Source: Blastococcus saxobsidens DD2 (GTDB lineage: Bacteria > Actinomycetota > Actinomycetes > Mycobacteriales > Geodermatophilaceae). Taken from it: DNA of 64,000 bases. Location of the stretch: NCBI RefSeq assembly GCF_000284015.1, contig NC_016943.1, forward strand, positions 3,761,541 to 3,825,540, written 5' to 3'. Below are positions 17,025 through 30,049 of this stretch, piece by piece. Under the pieces are notes generated by a model. That model was not told the origin of the DNA. It saw only the letters and a list, made by a program, of their open reading frames with translations, and did no database searches. The translations under genes and the position numbers were made by a program. Position 1 is the first letter of the stretch, and every line of letters starts with the position of its first letter.

Positions 17025-19043
17025 TCAGGCCGGCTCGGGAACCTGCGCATCCAGGCCGTGGGCGTCGCGGACCACGTCGACGACCTGCCCCATGATGTCG
17101 TTCAGCCCGAAGTCCTTCGGCGTGAAGACACGGGCCACGCCCTGCTCGCGCAGCCGACGGGCGTCGCTGTCGGGGATGATGCCGCCCACGACCACCGGGA
17201 CGTCGTCCAGCCCGGCCTCCTGCAGGCCGCGCAGGACGGCCGGCACCACCTGCAGGTGCGAGCCGGAGAGCACCGACAGGCCGACGACGTGCACGTCCTC
17301 CTCGACGGCCGCCGAGACGATCTGCTCGGGGGTCAGCCGGATGCCCTGGTAGATCACCTCGAACCCGGCGTCGCGGGCCCGGACGGCGATCTGCTCGGCG
17401 CCGTTGGAGTGCCCGTCCAGGCCGGGCTTGCCGACCAGGAAGCGCAGCCGGCCGCCGATCTCCTCGCCGGTGGCCCGCACCAGCTCCCGGACGTCGGTCA
17501 GCGTCTGGTCGGCCTCGCCCCCGCCGGCGGCCGCGGCGACGCCCGTGGGGGCGCGGTACTCGCCGAACACCTCGCGCAGCACGCCGGCCCACTCCCCCGT
17601 CGTCACCCCGGCGCGGGCGCAGTCGAGGGTGGCGGGCATGAGGTTGACGTCGGAGGAGGCGGCCACACGGAGGGCGTCCAGGGTCTTCCGCACCGGCTCC
17701 GGGTCGCGCTCGGCGCGCCACTTCTGCACCGCCTCCTGAGCGGCCGCCTCGACGGCGGGATCGACGACCATGATCGCGGTGTCCAGGTCGGCGGTCAGCG
17801 GGTTGGGCTCGGTGGTGTCGAACTTGTTGACCCCGACGACGACGTCCTCGCCGCTCTCCATCCGACGCCGGCGCTCGGCCAGGGACGCCACCAGCTCGCC
17901 CTTCATGTAGCCGGATTCGACGGCGGCGACGGCCCCGCCCATCTCCTGCACCCGGGCGATCTCGGCCCGCGCGCCCTCGACGAGCTCGGCGACCTTCTTC
18001 TCCACCACGACGGAGCCGGTGAACAGGTCCTCGTACTCGAGCAGGTCGGTCTCGTAGGCGAGCACCTGCTGCAGCCGGAGCGACCACTGCTGGTCCCACG
18101 GCCGGGGCAGGCCGAGCGCCTCGTTCCAGGCCGGCAGCTGCACGGCGCGGGCGCGGGCGTCCTTGGAGAGGGTGACCGCCAGCATCTCCAGCACGATGCG
18201 CTGGACGTTGTTCTCCGGCTGCGCCTCGGTCAGCCCCAGCGAGTTGACCTGGACGCCGTAGCGGAAGCGGCGGTGCTTGGGGTCCTCGACGCCGTAGCGC
18301 TCCTTCGTCAGCTCGTCCCAGAGCTGGGTGAAGGCGCGCATCTTGCACATCTCCTCCACGAACCGGACGCCCGCGTTGACGAAGAAGGAGATGCGGGCGA
18401 CGACCTCGCCGAAGCGCTCCTGCGGCACCTGCCCGGAGTCGCGCACGGAGTCCAGCACGGCGATGGCGGTGCTCATCGCGTAGGCGATCTCCTGCACCGG
18501 GGTCGCCCCGGCCTCCTGCAGGTGGTAGCTGCAGATGTTGGTCGGGTTCCACTTCGGCATGGCCGTCACCGTGTAGGCGACCATGTCGGTGATCAGCCGC
18601 ATCGAGGGTGCCGGCGGGAACACGTAGGTCCCCCGCGACAGGTATTCCTTGATGATGTCGTTCTGCGTCGTCCCGGCGAGCTGCGAGACGTCGTGCCCGT
18701 GCTCCTCCGCGACCGCCTGGTAGAGCGCGAGCAGCCACATGGCGGTGGCGTTGATCGTCATCGACGTGTTCATCTCGTCGAGCGGGATGCCGTCGAAGAG
18801 CGCGCGCATGTCACCGATGTGCGTGACCGGGACGCCGACCTTCCCGACCTCGCCCACGGCGAGCTCGTCGTCGGGGTCGTAACCGGTCTGCGTGGGCAGG
18901 TCGAAGGCGACCGAGAGGCCGGTCTGGCCCTTCGCGAGATTGCGCCGGTACAGGGCGTTGGACTCCGCGGGCGAGGAGTGGCCGGCGTACGTGCGCATGA
19001 CCCACGGGCGGTCGCGGTCCTTCGGCATGTGCGGGAACGGCAT
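17025..19043 (-). CDS. meaA: Ethylmalonyl-CoA mutase (MeaA-type coenzyme B12-dependent acyl-CoA mutase)
   Basis: A 672-residue single-chain mutase. The substrate-binding barrel begins RPWVMRTYAGHSS and carries LSVAFDLPTQTGYD, typical of MeaA/Ecm rather than classical methylmalonyl-CoA mutase. The C-terminal B12 domain has the GLDGHSNGAEQIAVRARDAG segment with the cobalt-ligand His in DGHS. It converts ethylmalonyl-CoA to methylsuccinyl-CoA. The ATG at 19043 starts just before the conserved region. No clear ribosome site is seen, so translation may be leaderless. It works with the MeaB chaperone at 1304 and probably the PduO enzyme at 20806. Confidence 0.93.
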   Translation of the reverse strand: MPFPHMPKDRDRPWVMRTYAGHSSPAESNALYRRNLAKGQTGLSVAFDLPTQTGYDPDDELAVGEVGKVGVPVTHIGDMRALFDGIPLDEMNTSMTINATAMWLLALYQAVAEEHGHDVSQLAGTTQNDIIKEYLSRGTYVFPPAPSMRLITDMVAYTVTAMPKWNPTNICSYHLQEAGATPVQEIAYAMSTAIAVLDSVRDSGQVPQERFGEVVARISFFVNAGVRFVEEMCKMRAFTQLWDELTKERYGVEDPKHRRFRYGVQVNSLGLTEAQPENNVQRIVLEMLAVTLSKDARARAVQLPAWNEALGLPRPWDQQWSLRLQQVLAYETDLLEYEDLFTGSVVVEKKVAELVEGARAEIARVQEMGGAVAAVESGYMKGELVASLAERRRRMESGEDVVVGVNKFDTTEPNPLTADLDTAIMVVDPAVEAAAQEAVQKWRAERDPEPVRKTLDALRVAASSDVNLMPATLDCARAGVTTGEWAGVLREVFGEYRAPTGVAAAAGGGEADQTLTDVRELVRATGEEIGGRLRFLVGKPGLDGHSNGAEQIAVRARDAGFEVIYQGIRLTPEQIVSAAVEEDVHVVGLSVLSGSHLQVVPAVLRGLQEAGLDDVPVVVGGIIPDSDARRLREQGVARVFTPKDFGLNDIMGQVVDVVRDAHGLDAQVPEPA

Positions 19044-19137
19044 GTCGCGGAAGTCTAGGGCGGTTACCCATGAGTAGCAGCCCCGCCCGGGCGACGTGTG
19101 CGGTGGCACACTCGTACGGGGGTGGACGGGAGGGACC

Positions 19138-19455
19138 ATGCCGGTGGACGTAGGCGGCCTGCACCCCGCGGTGGGCCCGCCGATCGCATTCGTCGTCCTG
19201 GCACTGCTGGCACTGTTCGTGCGCTGGGCCTTCGCCGGCCGTGGCGGGCCGACGGCCGACGACGACGGGCTGCTCGTCCGGGTGGCGACGGTCAGCCGGC
19301 GCGACTGGGCGTCCGCGCTGCAGGCGACCCTGTCCGACGCCGGCATCCGTTCCACCGTGCGCTCCCCCGCCGCCCACCGGACCGAGGTGCTGGTCTTCCC
19401 CGCGGACGCCGAGCGGGCCCGTGCCCTGGCGGCCTCCTTCAGCGGCCCGGGATGA
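19138..19455 (+). CDS. Small single-helix membrane protein, DUF2007-like
   Basis: A 105-residue protein with one membrane helix at about residues 15-34 (PIAFVVLALLALFVRWAF). A cytosolic domain follows (LLVRVATVSRRDWASAL... TEVLVFPADAERARAL) whose two-strand, two-helix pattern resembles DUF2007 or signal-transducing small domains. ATG 19138 has GGGAGGG just upstream and is preferred to the in-frame GTG at 19096. Divergent from meaA and convergent with murA, whose stop lies 1 bp away. Function unknown. Confidence 0.7.
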   Translation: MPVDVGGLHPAVGPPIAFVVLALLALFVRWAFAGRGGPTADDDGLLVRVATVSRRDWASALQATLSDAGIRSTVRSPAAHRTEVLVFPADAERARALAASFSGPG

Positions 19456-19456
19456 C

Positions 19457-20734
19457 TCAGCCGGGGCGCTGGGTCCGCTGCACCTGGGCGCCGAGACCCC
19501 GCAGCTGGTCGACGAAGTCGGGGTAGCCGCGGTCGACGTGGTGCACGTCCTGCACCTCGGTGACGCCGTCGGAGCACAGCCCGGCCAGCACGAGACCGGC
19601 ACCGGCACGGATGTCGGTCGCCAGGACCGGCGCACTCGAGAACCGCTCGCGGCCACGGACGACGGCGTGGTGCCCGTCGATGCGGACGTCGGCCCCCAGC
19701 CGCACCAGCTCGTTGACGAACATGAACCGGCCCTCGAACACGTTCTCGGTGATGAGGGCCGTGCCGGTGGACACCGCGGCGAGCGCGACGGCCATGGGCT
19801 GCAGGTCGGTCGGGAACCCCGGGAAGGGCAGCGTGACGACGTCGACGCAACGCGGCCGGCCGTCCATCGCCACCCGGATCCCGCCGGGGAGCGTCTCCAC
19901 GGTGGCGCCGGCGTCGGCGAGCTTGTCCAGCGCCACGGTGAGGTGCTCGGCCATCCCGCGCTCGATGACGACGTCGCCGCGGGTCATCACCGCGCCGATC
20001 GCCCAGGTGCCGGCCACGATCCGGTCCGGAACGGTCGTGTACTCCACCGGCTCCAGGGAGTCCACGCCCTCCACGGTGATGGTGGAGGTCCCGGCGCCGT
20101 CGATGCGGGCGCCCATCTCGCCGAGCATCCGGCAGAGGTCGACGATCTCGGGCTCGCGGGCGGCGTTGTCCACCACGGTCGTCCCCTGCGCCAGGACCGC
20201 GGCCATGACCAGGTTCTCGGTCGCCCCGACCGAGGGGAAGTCGAGCCAGATCGACGTGCCGGTGAGCCGTGGGGCCGTCGCCACCAGGAAACCGTGCTCG
20301 CTGACGATGGTGGCGCCGAGGCGCTCCAGCCCCGAGATGTGCATGTCGAGCCCGCGCGAACCGATCGCGTCACCGCCGGGCAGGGCCACCCGGGCGGTGC
20401 CGCAGCGGGCGACCAGGGGGCCCAGCACGCTGATCGAGGCGCGCATCCGGCGGACCAGGTCGTAGTCGGTCTCCGTCGACGGGCGCTCCGGGACGTCGAT
20501 GGTCAGCCGGCCACCGCCGGTGCCCGGCGTGCGCTCGTAGGACACCTCGCACCCCAGCCGCCGGAGCACCTCGCTCATGATCGTCACATCGAGGATGTCG
20601 GGGACCTCGTGGATGGTCGTCCGTCCGGTGGCCAGCAGCGCGGCGGCCATGAGCTTGAGGGCGCTGTTCTTCGCGCCGGTGACCCGTACCCGACCCGCGA
20701 GCCTGGCTCCCCCGGTCACCTCGAAGCACTCCAC
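19457..20734 (-). CDS. murA: UDP-N-acetylglucosamine 1-carboxyvinyltransferase MurA, Cys-to-Asp active site
   Basis: A 425-residue EPSP-synthase-fold enzyme adding enolpyruvate from PEP to UDP-GlcNAc, the first committed peptidoglycan step. The substrate lysine/asparagine motif GAKNSALK is at residues 20-27. The active-site loop reads [10 protein letters not shown] with Asp122 in place of the usual Cys, the change that makes M. tuberculosis MurA insensitive to fosfomycin. GTG start at 20734. Divergent from the PduO gene over 71 bp. Confidence 0.96.
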   Translation of the reverse strand: MECFEVTGGARLAGRVRVTGAKNSALKLMAAALLATGRTTIHEVPDILDVTIMSEVLRRLGCEVSYERTPGTGGGRLTIDVPERPSTETDYDLVRRMRASISVLGPLVARCGTARVALPGGDAIGSRGLDMHISGLERLGATIVSEHGFLVATAPRLTGTSIWLDFPSVGATENLVMAAVLAQGTTVVDNAAREPEIVDLCRMLGEMGARIDGAGTSTITVEGVDSLEPVEYTTVPDRIVAGTWAIGAVMTRGDVVIERGMAEHLTVALDKLADAGATVETLPGGIRVAMDGRPRCVDVVTLPFPGFPTDLQPMAVALAAVSTGTALITENVFEGRFMFVNELVRLGADVRIDGHHAVVRGRERFSSAPVLATDIRAGAGLVLAGLCSDGVTEVQDVHHVDRGYPDFVDQLRGLGAQVQRTQRPG

Positions 20735-20805
20735 CCGGCCACCCTACGGCGCCCGCTCCCCCGACCTGGGCCGCGACGGACAGGGACGCGGCCTAGGCTG
20801 CGATC

Positions 20806-21426
20806 ATGACCATCCGGCTGACCCGCATCTACACCAAGACCGGTGACGCCGGTCAGACGCACCTGGGCGACATGAGCCGGGTGTCGAAGACCGACCCGCG
20901 GCTGGTCGCCTACGCCGACGTCGACGAGGCCAACAGCGCGATCGGCGTGGCTCTGGCGCTCGGCTCGGCCGATCCGGCCGTCGCCGAGCTGCTGCGCAGC
21001 ATCCAGAACGACCTGTTCGACGTCGGTGCCGACCTGTGCGCGCCGATCGTGGAGGCCCCGGAGTACCCGCCGCTGCGGATCACCGCCGCCTACACCGAGC
21101 GGCTCGAGGCGGCCTGCGACACCTACAACGAGACGCTGCCGAAGCTGACCAGCTTCATCCTGCCCGGGGGCACCGCGCTGGCGGCGCTGCTGCACCAGGT
21201 GCGGGTGATCGTGCGCCGGGCCGAGCGCAGCGTCTGGGCGATCCTCGAGGTCGAGCCGGAGCGCACCAATCCCGAGACCGCCCGCTACCTCAACCGCCTG
21301 TCGGACCTGGTCTTCATCCTCGGCCGCGTGGCCAACCCCGACGGCGACATCCTGTGGGAGCCCGGAGCGCACAGCGGCGCACACGTGCAGCGGGCGGCGG
21401 CGGCGCGGGAGCAGCAGGCCGACTGA
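20806..21426 (+). CDS. Cob(I)alamin adenosyltransferase, PduO type
   Basis: A 206-residue four-helix-bundle enzyme that transfers adenosyl from ATP to cob(I)alamin. The N-terminal ATP-binding motif IYTKTGDAGQTHLGD and AYADVDEANSAIG are intact. The RRAERSVWAI helix carries the conserved Arg pair, and ARYLNRLSDLVFILGR completes the site. It makes the coenzyme needed by the MeaA-type mutase encoded 1.8 kb away. ATG start. Position between murA and DUF2550 is the same as in M. tuberculosis (Rv1314c). Confidence 0.94.
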   Translation: MTIRLTRIYTKTGDAGQTHLGDMSRVSKTDPRLVAYADVDEANSAIGVALALGSADPAVAELLRSIQNDLFDVGADLCAPIVEAPEYPPLRITAAYTERLEAACDTYNETLPKLTSFILPGGTALAALLHQVRVIVRRAERSVWAILEVEPERTNPETARYLNRLSDLVFILGRVANPDGDILWEPGAHSGAHVQRAAAAREQQAD

Positions 21427-21435
21427 CGGCGTCAG
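21423..21435. terminator. Short hairpin spanning two convergent stop codons
   Basis: CTGAC-GGC-GTCAG contains the TGA of the PduO gene and the stop of the DUF2550 gene on the other strand. The stem is only 5 bp, so termination strength is doubtful. The layout copies the one at 9596-9616. Confidence 0.3.
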
Positions 21436-21833
21436 CTGCCCGGCGGCGCGGACTCCACCCAGGACAGGAACCCGGTCAGGGTCGAGGGCTCCATCGCCAG
21501 CTCACAGCGGCCGCCTCCCGTGCTGCAGGACAGGACGAGGACGTCGCCGGGCAGCGCCAGGTCCTCCCGCCCCGCGGGCCGCTGCGCCAGCACCCGGAAG
21601 CCGGCCCGCGACAGCCGCTGCTGCGGCCGCACCGACAACGAGAGCGCGCGGTACCAGAGCAGGGCGTCGCCGCCGTACCAGGCGACCCCGACCGACCAGC
21701 GGGGCGTGCCCTCCGGCCGGTACCACATGGTGACCGCGCCGAGCCCCGACAGCAGGAACCGGCGGCGCAGCAGGAACACCACGACGACGAGCAGCAGCAG
21801 GACCCCGGCGAGGACCAGCAGGGCCGTGGTCAT
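21432..21833 (-). CDS. DUF2550 family membrane protein
   Basis: A 133-residue actinobacterial protein with one N-terminal membrane helix (ALLVLAGVLLLLVVVVFLL), a basic RRR stop-transfer, and a conserved beta-rich domain (WSVGVAWYGGDALLWYRALSLSVRPQ). It has an ATG start and lies 21 bp after atpC on the same strand, the order found in mycobacteria (Rv1312). Function is not known. It is probably co-transcribed with atpC. Confidence 0.88.
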   Translation of the reverse strand: MTTALLVLAGVLLLLVVVVFLLRRRFLLSGLGAVTMWYRPEGTPRWSVGVAWYGGDALLWYRALSLSVRPQQRLSRAGFRVLAQRPAGREDLALPGDVLVLSCSTGGGRCELAMEPSTLTGFLSWVESAPPGS

Positions 21834-21854
21834 GCTGCGCGCTCGCCGGGTGGA

Positions 21855-22244
21855 TCAGGCGCTGTCGCCGGCCGCCCTCAGCCGGGACTGCGCGCGGCGG
21901 GCGGCGGCGAGCGCCTCGGGGCTGTCCCCCTCGCTCTCGGCGCGGCGCAGCGCCTCGCGGGCGCGCTCGACGTCGATCTCGGAGGAGATCTCCGCGGTCT
22001 CGGCGAGGATCGAGACGCCGCGCTCGGTGACGGACAGGAAGCCGCCGTGCGCCGCGACGACCAGATCGTCCCCGGACTCGGTGCGGATCGTCACCACACC
22101 GCCGTCCGCCAGCTGACCCAGCAGCGGTGCGTGGCCGGGCAGGACGCCGAGCTCTCCCTCGGTGGTGCGGGCGATGACGCGGGTGGCCTCGCCGGACCAG
22201 ATCTTGCGCTCGACGGCCACCAACTCGACCTGCAGGGTCGCCAC
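21855..22244 (-). CDS. atpC: ATP synthase F1 epsilon subunit
   Basis: A 129-residue epsilon subunit of the central stalk that couples rotation and limits wasteful hydrolysis. The N-terminal beta-sandwich contains [20 protein letters not shown]-type strands (first 10 residues [10 protein letters not shown]) and [13 protein letters not shown]. The C-terminal helices are Glu/Arg/Ala-rich and end [12 protein letters not shown] start with AGGAG 5 nt upstream. Unusually it is separated from atpD by 663 bp containing a strong palindrome, so it may rely on read-through or its own promoter. Confidence 0.94.
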   Translation of the reverse strand: MATLQVELVAVERKIWSGEATRVIARTTEGELGVLPGHAPLLGQLADGGVVTIRTESGDDLVVAAHGGFLSVTERGVSILAETAEISSEIDVERAREALRRAESEGDSPEALAAARRAQSRLRAAGDSA

Positions 22245-22907
22245 GACACTCCTCGGGGTTCACCCCTCCACCGTCGAAGGGGTGCGCTGCGTACGGGGAC
22301 GCCGACCCGGCAGGGGCGGCGACGGACCTGCCCACTCTATAAGGACCCCGCCCTGCCCTTCCCCCGCAGGCTCGGGGCCGGGCGGGTGACGTGCCGGAGG
22401 AGCCCGTGCAGGGACCCGCTCCCCGCTGGGGGCACCTCCCGCTTGCGGGGGACAGCGAAGAGGGGGCCCGGGGTTCGTCGTCAGGCGGGGCGGCGGTAGA
22501 GCAGCGTCCAGCGGCCGACCCGCACCCAGGGGTAACGCACGCACGTGGGGGACGCCCAGCCGTCGGTGTCGAAGGCGGCAGCCGGCCCCTCGACCGGCGT
22601 ACGGCGCCCACGTCCGGCCGCCGGTGTCCCGGCTGGTCCACGGACGTACCGACCTGTCCCGCTCCACGTCGCCCCTCGTGCCGGCGCCCGCCGGCGGGCG
22701 CTCCTGTGCAGATGGTCGGCAGGCCGGCATCGCCGGCGCAGGGTCCGCGCGCGAGATCACCCGACCGAGCGACCGGCTCCCGCCGGTGCACGGCCGGAGC
22801 CGGGGACCGAGGAAGCGGGAACGGCGACGGCCGGGTCCCCGTACGGGGACCCGGCCGTCGACGCAATGGGCTGGAACGGCGCGGCTGCAGGGGGCAGCCG
22901 GGTCGTT
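22245..22907 (-). other. 663-bp interruption between atpD and atpC
   Basis: No convincing gene. On the minus strand a startless frame ending at 22481 reads through FDTDGWASP, CVRYPWVRVGRWTLLYRRPA and a stop, with Trp/Tyr spacing that looks protein-like; it could be the tail of a decayed gene. The rest is GC-rich with several short hairpins around 22405-22450. The 36-bp palindrome at 22825 lies at the atpD end. Confidence 0.5.
22825..22860 (-). terminator. 36-bp perfect palindrome downstream of atpD
   Basis: Arms CGACGGCCGGGTCCCC (22825-22840) and GGGGACCCGGCCGTCG (22845-22860) around GTAC; every position pairs. It begins 48 bp after the atpD stop. There is no T-run. As RNA it gives a 16-pair or longer hairpin that could end the atp transcript before atpC. 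Confidence 0.6.
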
Positions 22908-25371
<2,464 letters not shown>

Positions 25372-25374
25372 GGG

Positions 25375-27012
<1,638 letters not shown>

Positions 27013-27062
27013 GGCTCTGAGTCCTCTTCCCTGCGGGGGTCGTGATCTGTGGTGGTGGGCGG

Positions 27063-27935
27063 TCAGCCGGCGAGCTGCCGGCGAGCGGCTTCCAGCCGAT
27101 GGGCGATGCTGCCGTCGATGAGCTCGTCGCCCACCTGGACGACGAGTCCGCCGAGGACGCTCGGGTCCACGGTGACCTGCAACCCGATGGTCCGCCCGTA
27201 GAGGCGGGTGAGCACGTCGACCAGCCGCTGCTCCTGGGCCGGCCTGAGCGGCACGGCGGTCGTCACCCGCGCCACCGACTGACCGCGGCGACGGCTGGCG
27301 ACCTCCGAGAGCCGCTCGACAGCGACCCCGGCGGTACCGGCGTGCGAGCCGGTCAGGACGTTCCGGAGCAGCAGCTCGGTGACCGGGCTGACCCGCCCCG
27401 ACAGCAGCCGGTCCAGCAGCTCGGTCTTGCCCTGCGCCGATGCGGTGCGGTCGCTGAGGAGCCGGGACAGCTCGCGGTCGCCGGTGACGATCCGGCCGAA
27501 GCGGAAGAGCTCGTCCTCCACGCCGTCCAGCTCGCCGCGCAGGTCCGCCGCGTCGAGCGCCGCATCGGTGGCCAGGGTCATGGCGGCCTCGACCAGGTCC
27601 AGTGGCCGCGACCAGCGCTGCCGGACGCTGACCTCGACCAGGTCGAGGGCCACCGGGGACAGTCGCGCCCCGAACAGCCGCTGGGCCAGTGCGGCCCGCT
27701 CCTCCGGCTTGCCCGAGGGGTCGGACAGCGCCCGCCGGAGGGACGGCTGCCCGGTGAGCAGCCGGGCCACCGCGAACAGCTCCTCGGCCAGCGCGAGCTG
27801 GTCCTCGGCGGTGGTGGCCCCGGCCTGACCGGTCAGCCGGTCGCGGGCCTTCCCCAGCAGTCCGGAGGGGTCCCGGGTCAGCGCGTCCAGCCGCTCGAGG
27901 GCGACCGCCAGCGCAGCGCGGCTCGATGCCTCCAT
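27063..27935 (-). CDS. atpH: ATP synthase F1 delta subunit
   Basis: A 290-residue OSCP/delta subunit linking the peripheral stalk to the top of F1. It is longer than the 180-residue E. coli protein, as in other actinobacteria, but separate from subunit b, unlike the mycobacterial b-delta fusion. The C-terminal conserved part contains [20 protein letters not shown] and [20 protein letters not shown]. Its ATG overlaps the last base of the atpF stop (TGATG), so translation is coupled. Confidence 0.94.
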   Translation of the reverse strand: MEASSRAALAVALERLDALTRDPSGLLGKARDRLTGQAGATTAEDQLALAEELFAVARLLTGQPSLRRALSDPSGKPEERAALAQRLFGARLSPVALDLVEVSVRQRWSRPLDLVEAAMTLATDAALDAADLRGELDGVEDELFRFGRIVTGDRELSRLLSDRTASAQGKTELLDRLLSGRVSPVTELLLRNVLTGSHAGTAGVAVERLSEVASRRRGQSVARVTTAVPLRPAQEQRLVDVLTRLYGRTIGLQVTVDPSVLGGLVVQVGDELIDGSIAHRLEAARRQLAG

Positions 27936-28495
27936 CAGCAGGTGCCCTCGGCGGCGACTGCCCCGTGCCCGGTGCCGACCATCCCGTCGAGCTCGTCGAG
28001 GAACCGGTCGACGGTGCCCTGGCGGCGCGCGTCGTCGGCGAGGGACTCCCCGACCACCCGGCCGGCCAGCTCCACGGCGAGCGCGCCGATCTGCCCGCGC
28101 AGCTCGTTGACCACCTGCTGGCGGGAAGCCGCGATCTGCTCCTCGCCGCGGGCGACGATCCGCGCCGACTCCTCCTGTGCCTGCGCCCGCAGCTCCTCGA
28201 GGATCTGCTGACCCTCGGCGCGGGCCTGATCGCGGATCTGGGCCGCCTCGTTCCGGGCTTCGGCCAGCTGGGCGCGGTACTGCTCCAGCGAGGCCTTCGC
28301 CTCGGCCTGCATCGCCTCGGCGCGCTCGATCCCGCCCTCGATCGCCTCGCGGCGGGCCCGGAAGACCTGCTCGAAGCGGGGCGCGACGAACTTGGCCACG
28401 ACGAACAGCAGGACCGCGAACGCGATCAGGCCGATGATGATCTCGCCCACCGGCGGGAGGAGCGGATTGGGGCTCTCCGCAGCCAGGATGCTCAT
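27935..28495 (-). CDS. atpF: ATP synthase Fo b subunit
   Basis: A 186-residue peripheral-stalk subunit. One membrane helix lies at about residues 17-37 ([20 protein letters not shown]). A long Glu/Ala/Arg amphipathic coiled coil follows. A short tail is less helical and would contact the delta subunit. ATG start. It follows atpE by 52 bp and couples to atpH by overlapping stop and start codons. Confidence 0.95.
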   Translation of the reverse strand: MSILAAESPNPLLPPVGEIIIGLIAFAVLLFVVAKFVAPRFEQVFRARREAIEGGIERAEAMQAEAKASLEQYRAQLAEARNEAAQIRDQARAEGQQILEELRAQAQEESARIVARGEEQIAASRQQVVNELRGQIGALAVELAGRVVGESLADDARRQGTVDRFLDELDGMVGTGHGAVAAEGTC

Positions 28496-28547
28496 GCTCT
28501 CAACGTCCTCGTCTGGAGTCGGTGACCGTACTCGGAAGGAGTGCGGA

Positions 28548-28778
28548 TCAGGTGCCGTAGACGAGGGGGGCGACGAAGCCGATCAGCGCGAGCGCCTCGG
28601 CGAGCGCGAAGCCGAGAAATGCGTAGGTACGGGTCAGGCCGGCCGACTCGGGCTGGCGGGCCGTGGCCTGGATGTAGGCGGCCCACACGAGCCCCACACC
28701 GATGCCCGGGCCGATCGTGGCGATGCCGTAGCCGACCGAACCGATGCTGCCTTCGAGCTCTGCGAGTACCTCGATCAT
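28548..28778 (-). CDS. atpE: ATP synthase Fo c subunit (proteolipid)
   Basis: A 76-residue double-helix hairpin that forms the proton-driven ring. The first helix has the tight-packing glycines [14 protein letters not shown]. The polar loop carries ARQPE. The second helix holds the proton-carrying Glu in [15 protein letters not shown] start, with a usual operon position between atpB and atpF. Confidence 0.97.
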   Translation of the reverse strand: MIEVLAELEGSIGSVGYGIATIGPGIGVGLVWAAYIQATARQPESAGLTRTYAFLGFALAEALALIGFVAPLVYGT

Positions 28779-28887
28779 TGCGGGATGTTCCTCCTGTGTC
28801 GTCGCCCGGCGGTCGCCGGACGGCTGGCGGGATCGTGCGGGTGGTGCGGTTCAGGACCACCGGCCGCGGCCGGTGGCGTGCTGCTGG

Positions 28888-29715
28888 TCAGTGCGCGGCC
28901 TCGACCGACCCGTTCAGGTAGGTGCCCATCAGCATCGTGAAGACGTAGGCCTGCAGGAAGATCACCAGCAGCTCGAAGAAGGTCATCACGATCGCCATGA
29001 GGGCCGAGATCGGACCGAAGACGGCCGAGAAGTTGCCGACCTGCAGCAGGTAGACGGCGCCCAGGGCGAAGGTCACCAGCAGCATGTGACCGGCGAACAT
29101 GTTCGCGAAGAGCCGGATCGCCAGGGTGAACGGCCGGACGACGAAGTTCTGCAGCAGCTCGAGCGGCGTGATCAGGATGTACATCGGCTTGGGCACGCCG
29201 GGCAGGAACATGATGTCCCGGAAGTACGGCCACGCGCCCTGGTTGCGGATGCCGACCGCGATGTACACGACCCAGCAGATCACCGCGAGGACCAGCGGGA
29301 AGGCGAACTTCGACATCGGCGAGATCTGGGCGAACGGGATGATCGCCATCAGGTTGTTCGCCAGGATGAAGAAGAAGAGCGACGCGAGGAAGGGCGCGAA
29401 CGGCAGCCCCTTCGGGCCGACGACGTCGCGGGCGATGCCGTCGCGGACGAAGGAGTAGCCCGTCTCACCGATGAACTGCATGCGCCCCGGCACGATCTGC
29501 GGATTGCGCACCGTCGCGACGAGGAACGCGATCATCGCGGCGGTCGCGATCCAGAGCAGGAGCGTGATCCGGGTGATCTCGAACTCGACGCCGAGCAGCG
29601 TGAAGTCGGCGATCGTCGCGGGGAAGAACTCACCGAGACCGGGGGGCGTGAAGCCTCCACCGGGGTCGCTCTCCACGGCGAGCACATCGCCGAGCGCACG
29701 GGCGCTGGAGGTCAC
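28888..29715 (-). CDS. atpB: ATP synthase Fo a subunit
   Basis: A 275-residue membrane subunit forming the two proton half-channels. Several hydrophobic helices are visible. The essential arginine lies in the PFTLAIRLFANMFAGH helix, and the last helix FLQAYVFTMLMGTYLNG is typical. The GTG start at 29715 overlaps the stop of the AtpI-type gene by 4 bp (GTGA). Confidence 0.96.
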   Translation of the reverse strand: MTSSARALGDVLAVESDPGGGFTPPGLGEFFPATIADFTLLGVEFEITRITLLLWIATAAMIAFLVATVRNPQIVPGRMQFIGETGYSFVRDGIARDVVGPKGLPFAPFLASLFFFILANNLMAIIPFAQISPMSKFAFPLVLAVICWVVYIAVGIRNQGAWPYFRDIMFLPGVPKPMYILITPLELLQNFVVRPFTLAIRLFANMFAGHMLLVTFALGAVYLLQVGNFSAVFGPISALMAIVMTFFELLVIFLQAYVFTMLMGTYLNGSVEAAH

Positions 29716-30035
29716 CGCTGTCCTTTCTGCGTCCCGGACCGGCTCCGTCGCCCGTCCGGGGTCGTCCCCGTCCGCGACCCGGGGTCAGGGTCCACGGTTC
29801 CGTACTTGACGACGACCACGTAGATCGCCACCGTCACGCCGAGGATGACGCCGACCGCGAAGAACACACGGGTGTCCAACCACCGGTCGAGCAGCCAGCC
29901 GCCCCCGCCCCACACGGCCATGCCGGACAACATCGTTCCGGTGACCGCCCAGCCGGCGTCAGCCCCACTGGGCTGACGAGCTGGGCTCGCTGGGCGCGCT
30001 CGGCCTCCTCCGTTCCCGGAGGTGTCCTCGGACAT
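29712..30035 (-). CDS. atpI: AtpZ/AtpI-type ATP synthase accessory protein
   Basis: A 107-residue protein with two membrane helices (AVTGTMLSGMAVWGGGGWLL and VFFAVGVILGVTVAIYVVVV), a Gly/Arg-rich N-terminus and a basic tail. Small proteins of this type precede atpB and are thought to help assembly of the c-ring or carry Mg2+. ATG 30035 is chosen because it begins the recognisable MSEDTSGNGGG leader. The symbol is by position and shape. Confidence 0.75.
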   Translation of the reverse strand: MSEDTSGNGGGRARPASPARQPSGADAGWAVTGTMLSGMAVWGGGGWLLDRWLDTRVFFAVGVILGVTVAIYVVVVKYGTVDPDPGSRTGTTPDGRRSRSGTQKGQR

Positions 30036-30049
30036 CGGGCTGGACACTA

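Noticed and set aside
17058-19058. 666-codon plus-strand frame opposite meaA
   Set aside because: Shadow of the mutase gene; low-complexity Gly/Asp/Val content.
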